Positions 19,694 through 29,400 of a DNA stretch of 64,000 bases are shown here, piece after piece. Made by a program: the position numbers and the translations under genes. Each line of letters starts with the position of its first letter. Within the stretch, counting starts at the first letter, position 1. Source of the DNA: Holophagae bacterium (GTDB lineage Bacteria; Acidobacteriota; Holophagae; Acanthopleuribacterales; Acanthopleuribacteraceae); the NCBI GenBank assembly GCA_030429565.1, contig JAUIFE010000029.1, positions 1-64,000 of the forward strand, in the 5' to 3' direction. The notes beneath the pieces are model-generated. The model was not told the DNA's origin, made no database searches, and saw only the letters and a list, made by a program, of their open reading frames with translations.

Positions 19694-20402
19694 CAACCCT
19701 CTCCTGAAAATTCACACCATTACGAAACATAAGGTCCCCACGTTACTTTTTTATCGACCAATGTTTAACCCAACTAAAGCAAGCGGACGGGATTTACAGG
19801 TAACGCATGAGCACCTGAGAAACAAGCTACTGTAACGGATGGCTTTATCGATCAACATGCGCTTTCAGAAAAAAGGCTCAAAGGCAGACGAACCGATTCG
19901 CCAACGGCGAAAATACAATCAAAAACTCTTTTTCGGGCAACGGCTGTAACCCAAAAAAGCCTCACCATTTTAAAAACCATCACACCACCACAAAACCGAC
20001 GGATAACACAAGACCGTCCACTAAACCCTGCATCCTAACGGTCGACCAGAGCGCATACCGGCCTTTACCTCAAGCGGTTTTCTTTAGGGACTTTAGCAAC
20101 AGGTGTTGCCGTCCATCCACGTCGCTTCACCGACACACACGCCTTGCAAAGCATCACTGACACGAAGGCTTTCTTCGGCTACAATGGCCCATATTCATTC
20201 TTGCCGGAACCTTCGCCCACGCCCATGCCACGTGAACAAGGCCGGTCCCCGTCTTTGAGGCGTTTTCCGGCATCTTCATGCCCTTGCCGGCATGTGGCCC
20301 ATGCGTTTCATGGGACCTGACCGCGAATAGTGGCTTTGGTTGTGAAGAAGCCGGTTGATTGGGTGACGCCGCATTTTACCCGTTACGTTCAGGTAGGGAT
20401 TC
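19694..20402. other. 709-bp divergent intergenic region upstream of the PKS-like gene
   Basis: No gene is supported here. The middle (about 19930-20040) is A/C-rich on the plus strand with low G content, unlike its surroundings. The last 70 bp carry the PKS ribosome site (AGGTAGGG before the ATG at 20403). A TACAAT hexamer occurs near 20180 but without a suitably spaced -35. The region must hold the promoters of both flanking genes, and its length is unusual for this gene-dense window. Confidence 0.5.
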
Positions 20403-23400
20403 ATGACCGATAGCACTCGCGAAGCCATCATTCGCAACATTTTGTCGCTGGCCAAAGCGAAAAGCAGTGATCCGATTCCCGGCGACAAAGAATCCCACGT
20501 CATTCCGCATGAGCACGAGGAAACCGCCAAGTTCTCGCCACTGTGGAAGGTCGACGCTACCTACTATTTCAGCCAAAATACCGCGCCCAGTCCCGCCTAC
20601 GGCGAAATTCAAATCGCGTTCGGTGACCTAACCCGCCTGGAAAGCGCCCTTAACAAACTCCTGGAACAACGACCGATTCTCACGATGCGCCTGCATGAAT
20701 CGCTAGCCGATAGCAGCAGCCGTCAAGCGTCAATCATTCTGACCCTCCACGATTTCCGGCATCGACGCAAACCCGAAGAAGCGCTGTTAGCGCTGCGCCG
20801 CAAAATGGAAAACTTGGAAATGACCGACCAACGCTGGCCGCATTTCGAAGTCTGTTGCAGCCGCTTGAGCGGGGATTTGCTGCGTTTTCACTGCGTGATT
20901 GATCGCCGCCTGGCAGGCCAACGCGAGTGTGAGGAGCTGGTTCGCGAATTATTTTTACTGTATTGCGATCCCAATTTCGTTTTGCCCCATCGCGGTGTCC
21001 CCAATCTCGAGGAAGAACCTGCTGACGTGGTCACAACCGAGCCGCCCTCGGCCGGCGAGGAGCAGCCACGTACACCGATGGCCAAGCGCCTTTTCCCCGA
21101 ACGACGCGAGCCCGCCCTGCCCCGCATCCCCAGCCGGCGCCGCCACCAAGAACATGAAGACGACGACTCATGGGCCGACGCCATTTCCAAAACCGATTGG
21201 TCGCTGGAAGCCGACATTGCTCGTGGCACAACCGATGCCGATTTAGAAAGCCTGCTCAAACGGGCCGGCTTGGACGCGCGCGCTACCAAAACCATCGCCA
21301 ACGCCTTCGCCACGGTGGTCAACCCAGAGGCACCTACCGCGAGCGAAGCCGAGGAGACAAGCAACGAACCAGCGGTGCCGCCAAAAACCGAGGCCTCGAC
21401 CCAAGATGACGATGCGCAGGAAAGCGACGAAGACGACTTCGACAAAACCCAAAAATTGCCGCTGTGGATTCTCGATGACCAATCGGCTTCTGATCTACGC
21501 GACTCCTTTCCCCCCGCCCACGAAACGGTGGTAAAACAAACGCCGAAGCTGCCACCCAACTTCCCGCGGAAATGGCAGCACGGTCACGAGCCGCCGGTTT
21601 TCTTGGACGAAGAAGCGAAACCGGCAACGCCGACACCGACAGCGCCGGCGCCCGAAACCCAGATCGAAATGATCGACCACGCCCATGAGCCTCCAGTCTT
21701 CAGCGACCACGATGACGAAGAACCGGAATCATCAGAGCAGGCAGAACCAAAGCCGTCAACGAACGACGCCTCGGCGGAGGATGAACGCCCGGAGGCGGCA
21801 CCCAAAATCCCAGCCGGCGCTAAGGATAAGCGCACAATCATCGCCCCCTCGTTTGCCGCCTTGGTCGACAAAGCACCGAAGGAATCGTGGGACGACACCA
21901 TGATCATCCCGCAACTGCTCGATCTGGCCGCCGAAGCGGCGGTAGCGTCCGAGGACGATCGTGGCGAAGACGACCCAAGCAATCTCGAGGAATCACACGC
22001 GCCGGCAGCGGACGCCGACGAACCGGTAACGGCCGATCATGCCGAAAGCGATTTCGAAGAACCGCCTCCAGCGGAGGAAGATGCCGAACCGGCGACGGCG
22101 CAAAAGCCGGTGCCGGCCCCGCCACCCGCATTGGGTCGCGCCAAGGATTCGCGCAAAGCGGATCGCGAAGACCGCGCCACGTCACCCGAGGACGACGAAG
22201 CCGACAAACATCGACCCGCGCCACATGAGGACGACGAAGCCGATGATCCGTCTTGGCACGACACCATGAAGATTCCATTGTGGGTCATGGAGGCCAAGGC
22301 CGAAGCAGCGGCGGCACAAGAAGCCGCCGAAGCTGAATCGGAGGGCTCCGCCACGCCGCTCAACCAGACCCGCGCAATCCCAGAAGTCGACCTTGCCGAA
22401 GAAGCCGTTTCGGCCTTTGCCAACAGCGCGGCCACGCCGTTCCCCGACGCAGCCGCGCTGGAAACGCGCCGACTGGATCCCGATACCCTGGAAGAGGAAG
22501 CCCACTTACTCTCCGCGGCGGAACAACCCGAACCGGACGAGATGGACGAGTTCGCCACACTGCCCATCGAAGCGGAAACCTCAAACCCGAGCCCGGCGCC
22601 AACCGCGCTTGAACGTCAAGATTCGCTCACCGAGGACGCACCGCAAGCCGTCGTCACGCAAGAAGACCCCTTGCCGGCGCCGCAACCGGCACGAAGGATC
22701 GGCGATGAACCAATCGCCGTGATCGGTATGGCCGGTCGCTTCCCGCGCTCACCGGACATGGAAATGTTCTGGGAAAACCTCAAGGCGGGCCGCGACTGTC
22801 TCTCACCGCTAAACGAAGACCGTCTGGAAGGCAGCCCACCGGTCCAACAAGGCGAACGCCCCATTTTCGGCGGCTTTCTCGACAACATCGATCAATTTGA
22901 CGCCGACTTGTTCCAAATTAACGATGATGACGCGGCCAAAATGGACCCGCAAACACGGCTATTCTTGGAGATCGTGTGGGCCACCTTGGAAGACGCGGGC
23001 TACACGCCCGATTTGCTCAAAGAACACTGTGCCTCAGACGGTTCGGGCGACATCGGAGTTTTCGCAGGCGCCATGTACAACGACTATCATTTGGTTTACG
23101 GAAGTCACCAAAGCGAAAACTTGGCGTTCGATCCGTGGTCGCTGGCCAATCGAATTAGCCAAACTTTTGACTTCACCGGCCCCAGCCACGTGGTCAACAC
23201 GGCCGGTTCAAGCGCCCTCTACGCGGTACACCAGGCTTGCGAGAGTTTGTTGCGGGGTCATTGCGACGTCGCGGTGGCGGGCGGCGTCAACCTATTCATC
23301 AATGCCGAATCTTTCTTAAAAGAGCGCACCGCCGCCAACAACGCGGTGGGACCACGCAGCGGCACCGCCGACGGCGGCGACGGTTTTGCGCCAGGCGAAG

Positions 23401-26400
23401 GCGTGGCGGCGGTTTTATTGAAACCCCTGTCGCGCGCACTGGCCGACAACGATCACATCTACGGCAGCATTTTGGCCTCGACGATTAACCACGACGGGCG
23501 CGCCTTGGGTTTCGGCCTCCCCAACGCCGAAACGCAAATCACGCTGGTCCGCAAAGCCTTGGCCCGCGCCGATATTCCGGCACGGACGATCAGCTACGTC
23601 GAAGCGCACGGGGCCGGGACCGTGGTTGGCGATCCGATCGAAATTCACGCCTTGTCGCAAGCCTTCGAGACGGAGGATCGCCAGTACTGCGCCCTGGGTT
23701 CGGTCAAATCAAACATCGGCCATGCCGAGTCGGCTTCCGGCATTGCGGGATTGGTAAAAGTCTTGCTGCAAATGACCAACCGCACCTTGGTTCCAACCCT
23801 ACACGCCAATTACCTCAACCCCAACATCCAATTCAAAGCAGGCCCGTTTTTTGTCCAGCGTGATCGCCAGACCTGGTCACGTCCCAAAATCGGCGACACG
23901 ATTGTGCCCCGTCGTGCCAGTGTCAGTTCACTGGGCGAAGGCGGCACCAACGTCCACGTCATTCTCGAAGAGAGCCCCACCCAAACGCCCGCCGAGGTCA
24001 AGCAGGGCCCCTACCTCATCCCCTTGTCGGGTGCCGACAAACGCGCCTTGCGTGAAGCGGTCGAAAACTTGCGCCGCTTTGTGCTACGCCGGATGGTGCG
24101 GACCTGGGACGGCGAAGCGCTCGACATGCAGGCGCTGGCCTACACGCTGCAAGTCGGCCGTACCGCCATGCCGGAGCGTTTTGTGGCAGTGGTCGAGGAC
24201 GCCGAAACCTTAGAGCGCGCGCTGCGGAAATACCTGGAGCAACCAGAGTCGGCCCAGGAAGCGGACCCGGTCAACGAGCAAGGCGGCGACATTGACCTGA
24301 TCTCGCGCTTCTCAACCGACGAGACACCGGAACAATTGTTCCGCGAGCGCAACTGGTCCCGCCTGGCTCAGCTATGGATGCAAGGCTGGGATATTGAATG
24401 GCACAACTTTTACGAACGCGGCAGCATCCCACGCATGCAGTTACCCACCTACCCGTTCCAACGCCGTCGTTTTTGGTTCCAGCCGGCGAGCGACGAACAG
24501 CCGGAAGAACTTGAGCTCGAGGAGCGATCACCGGGCGATCCACATCCAATCCACAACCGCCTGAGTTACTTCACACAGACCTTGGTACCCGCCGCCACCA
24601 GTCGCGAATTCTCGGGACACGCCCTGCGCGGCCACTTTATCCTAATCACCGCCCCCTCGGTACCCGAAGGCCGGTTGGCCCAACTCAGCGCCTTGAGCGA
24701 AGTGACCTGGACCAAAATCAGCAAACGCGTCAAAGACGGCGATCCCGGGGAGAACGACCTCGATTTTTACGACGAAGACCCCAACCAGGTCGCTTTGCCG
24801 CCGCTCAACGAAATTCAAGGCCTGGTGGACATCAGCGACCTAGCCACCGAGGACGAGGGGCTCATCCCCTGGGGCAAACTCAACTTTATCCGCGACCTCG
24901 TGCGCCGCATCGGCCCGCGCGACTTTTGTTTAATTCACTTCAGCCAAAACCGCTACCAACGCACCTTCCCGCCGGAGCAGACAACGGAGGTTTCGGCCGC
25001 CGCTTCAGTTGCCGCCGGTTTGGTCAGCGTTCTCGGATGGGAAGAGCGCCACCTCAAAGCCGTCACCATTGACTGGGACGGGTCGTTACCGCTCGTCCAA
25101 GTTATTCGCCGCGAGCTGGGCACCGCTGATCAGGCGGGCGAGATCTGTTATCGCGGCGGCCTGCGCTTCCAGCCGGTATTTTTACCACGGCAGAAACCCA
25201 CCGCCGAAGCGGTTCGCTACAGCAGCGACAAGGTTTACGTGATCGCCGGCGGCACCGGCAACCTCGGCTTCGCTATGGCCGACTACTTGGTGAGCAAAGG
25301 CGTGCGCAAACTCGTGCTGATGGGCCTACGGCCGTTACCACCGCGCGATTTCTGGCAGAACTTAGCCGAACGCGGCGAGGAACCCACACGTGGTAAAATC
25401 ATCAAACTCATGGAGTTCGAGAAAAAAGGTATTGCCGTCAAGCTCTACCACGGCCCCTTGTACGAACGCGACCGACCCGCCCTCTTTTTCGACCAGGTCA
25501 AGGCCGAAATGGGCGAAATCGACGGCTTTTTCTTTAACGCCGGCCCCATGGAGCACCCCGACCAGCTACGCCAAAAACCCTTGTCACTGCTGCAGGCCGT
25601 GCTCAATCCACGCATCAAAGGCCTGCGCGGCTTGGTCGACCTCATCGACAACCGCGAAGAGATGCAACCACGCTTTTTTGTCTGTTTCGGCAACAGCCTT
25701 TCCGTCCACCCGGCGCTCGGCGTTCAAATGGGTACGCTTTACGCCGCCAACCAGTTCTTCAGTGATTTTTGTGCCACCCAGCGCGATCGCTGGCGCAAGC
25801 GCGCCATGCCGATTGATTTGTTTTTGGTTCGATGGGGTTGTTGGGACGTGGCCGCCCCCAGCGGCGCGACCGAACACGCCGGCAAAGCCGGCCTGGGCCC
25901 GCTCTCACTCAAAGAAGGCCTGCGCGCGCTTGATCATCTGCTCAACGAGACCCATTTGCGCGACGTGTGTGCGACGCCGGCGACCCGCGCTTTCACAGAA
26001 ACCATCGACGCACGTAAGGAAAAATCGGTCAGCTTCCAAGACCGCGCGCTGACGATTGCCCCTCATATCTTGCTGGCCCATCTGCCTCAGTTTCCCAACG
26101 AAGTCTTTCCCGAATCAGCCAAACGCCTCGAACGCTTCGCCACCCGCCTGCTGTTCGAAGCCTTGCTGGGCATGGGCTTACCTGGCTCGCCCAGTCAACC
26201 GTTTACGGTTGAGCAGTTGGCCGAAAAGTTAGGCGTCGCCCCCGCGCGACTCGGCCTCATCGGCTTGCAGTGCGAACATTTGTGCAACGCCGGGCTGTTG
26301 GTGCGCCACGGTAAAAAGTACGCCGTGCGCGATCAAGCTGAAACCATGTTGGTGCTGTTGCCCGACGCCAAAGGCCTGGCCGCCGCGTTTCCCGGCGAGC

Positions 26401-29400
26401 AAGACCGGATCGATTGGTTCGAAGGTGCCGCCGCCGCCCTCCCCAAATACCTGCGCAGCGATCCCATTCACACCACCGCCACGCTTTCGTGGCTCAACCA
26501 TGCACGCAAAACCGAAGCCTTTACCCAGCAGCCGCAATCACCGCTTAACGCCATGATTCACCGCCATTTGGGCGACACCTTGTCCGCCTTGTTGACCCAT
26601 TTACCGCTCAACCAAAAACGGCTGCGTTTGCTGCAGATCGGCACCCACGAACACCACTTTGCCACCTACTTGCTCGACCTCATCCGCGACACCGGACGCC
26701 AAGCCACCGTCCACTGGACCAGCGCCTCTTCGCGCGAGGTGCGCCAAGCCGCCGACTTACTTGCCGACGAATACCCCTTCGTCCGCTTTGCCGTGCTCGA
26801 CCTCGCCGTCGATCCCATCAAACAAGGCTTGGAATTGGGTTCTTTCGACCTCATCTTCGCTTGCCACGAACTGCACGCCTACCGCGATTTACCCAACGTT
26901 TTGTTGCGCATTAAGCAGTTGCTCAAAAAAGACGGCATGCTGCTGTTCGCCGAAGAAACCGCGATCCGCACCAGTCATTTGCTCCTGCAGGCCAAAAACC
27001 CGCCCGCCAGCCGCCCTTTCCAAGACCAGCTTCGGCTGGAACAAATGACCCTGCTCGACGAACGACGTTGGTCGGCCCTGCTCGCCGCCTGCGGCTACCA
27101 ATCGGCGTCGGCCGCCCCTTTACCCGTCGAAGGCGATGACCGCCGCCGCTTTCACTTAATGTTGGGCTTCTCCGACGGCGCCTACTGGTCGCCACTGGGC
27201 AACGAAGAAGAAGCCAAACCGACCGTGCGCTTGACCCAAGCTGAAATCAAAGCCATGGACGAAGAGATTGCCGCCGAGTTCGAGGAACCCAAACCCGAAG
27301 AGCCACAGATCTTTTACTTCTCCCCCTGCTGGCAAAGCCAAGCGCTAACAGAAAAAACCGTCAAACACCTCGGCCCGCTATTGGTGCTCGACCACCAAGA
27401 CGAGCAAGCCGCCTCGCTGCGCAAGGAATACCCCGAAAGCGTCTTTTTGGTGCGCACCGGACCGTCCTTCCGACGCTTGTCCGACTTTGTCTACCGCATC
27501 AATCCCGGCAAGGAGGAAGACTACTTCCAGTTGGTGCGCGAGTTAAGTGAGCGCGGCATTGTGCCAGGCGGCATCTTGCACTTCTGGCACTTCCGCATGG
27601 AAGACGGGGAGCGCCAAATCTTCCAGAGCCCTGTCCAAGGTGAACCCTACTTACAGACCCAAGTGGAAAGCGGCCTGTATTCGGTGTTCCATTTCTGCCA
27701 AGCCTGGTTGAAGTTAATGGGTCATCGCCGCTTGCGTTTCCTGTACCTACAGGGTGGGTCGCAACCGCGCCCCCAACACGAAATGCTGTTGGGTTACATG
27801 CGCAGTGTGTCGCGTGAACACACCAACATTCAATTCAAGATGATTTCGCGGCGTGGCATTCTGTCGCACAACCTCAGTTGGATTCCCAACCTGCTTCACG
27901 AGCTGGGCGAAGCCGGGACGGAACCCATTCAGGTCCGATTCTCAGACGGCCGCCGCCAGGCACTCGGCCTGCAAGAAGTCGGCATCCCCGAGAAGGGCGA
28001 TACGCGCGAATTGCCGCGCGAAGGCGGCGTCTACTTAATCACGGGCGCGTTAGGCGCCTTGGGATACCCGATTGCCGGCTTCCTGGCCCGGCACTACCAA
28101 GCCAAGTTGATTCTGGCCGGTCGCAGCAATCTCAACGAAGCCATCGAAGAAAAACTGGCGACGCTGCAACTGGCCGGCGCCGAGGTTCTGTACGTGCCAA
28201 CCAACCTCGCCAGTGCCGGTGAAACCGAAGCCTTGGTCAATGCCGGCCTAGAACGGTTCGGCACCATTAACGGCATTGTGCATGCCGCCTCGCGTTTGGA
28301 GCTCAAACCCTTTACCGACGTGATGCTCAAAGATTTCCGCGTCGCCTTGGGCGCCAAAACCGGCGGCTTGCTTTACCTCGACTACTACACCCGCGATCAA
28401 CCCCTCGATTTCATGCTGTTAATTTCCTCCGCCGCCGCCTGGTTCGGCGCCGCCAAAATGACCCCCTTCGCCACCGCCAACGCCTTCCTCGACAGCTTCG
28501 CCGCGTTCCGCAACAGCCTGGGTTCGGAACGACCGGGCCACACCACTTCGATCTGCTGGCCGATGTGGGGTGAGCTCTCACCGGAATCGGTCTCGGCCGA
28601 ATTACCCGATCCAACGCTTTCAGATGCGGTGGCGCGCGCCATCTTCGAAGACAGCTTGGCGTTGCGACGCTCGCGCCTACTGGCCCTGTATGGGTTACCG
28701 CATTTGGTGCGCGGCTTCGCCCGCTTTGAAAGTGACCAACACGAGGACGACGAATTGCCGGACGGCTTAATGCCAGGCGATACCGCCGCCTTCCTGCGCC
28801 ACCTCATCGGTCAGGAAGCCAATGGCAAGAACAGTGAAATCGGATTGAAAAACCTCGATTCCGAAGCCGAAAAAAGCATTACCCGCAACCTCGCCGCCGG
28901 CTTGAACAGCACTTTGCGCGGCTTGCTCGACGAATACAGCACCGTCAAAGACGTCACCGACTTTATCGCGAACAACGAACGCGGCCTATTGAGCCGACTG
29001 CTCTCGTCCCACCGCAACAACGGTAAAAGCGGTGACACCAAAGAGCTCGGAAAACGCCCGGCCAAACAACCCAAAAACGGGATTGCCGTCATCGGCATGG
29101 CCGGTCGCTTCCCCGGCGCCCACCAGCTCGAGCAGTTTTGGGACAATCTGCGCCAACGCCATGGTGCCGTTGATTTGGTGCCAGGCGACCGTTGGGACTG
29201 GCAACACCTGGAGCAGGAACAAGGTGTGCGCTGTCGTTGGGGCGGCTTCCTCGAGGATGTCCAGCGCTTTGACAATGAGTTGTTTCAAATCGACAACGGC
29301 GAAGCCGCCGCCATGGATCCTGGTGAACGCGTTTTACTGGAAACTATTTGGGCGCTGTTTGAAGATGCCGGTTACACCAACGCCACTTTATCGAGTTTCA

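Noticed and set aside
20888..23450. Several minus-strand open frames within the PKS-like gene
   Set aside because: Ser/Arg-rich shadows of the acidic linker and KS1; composition mirrors the coding strand.
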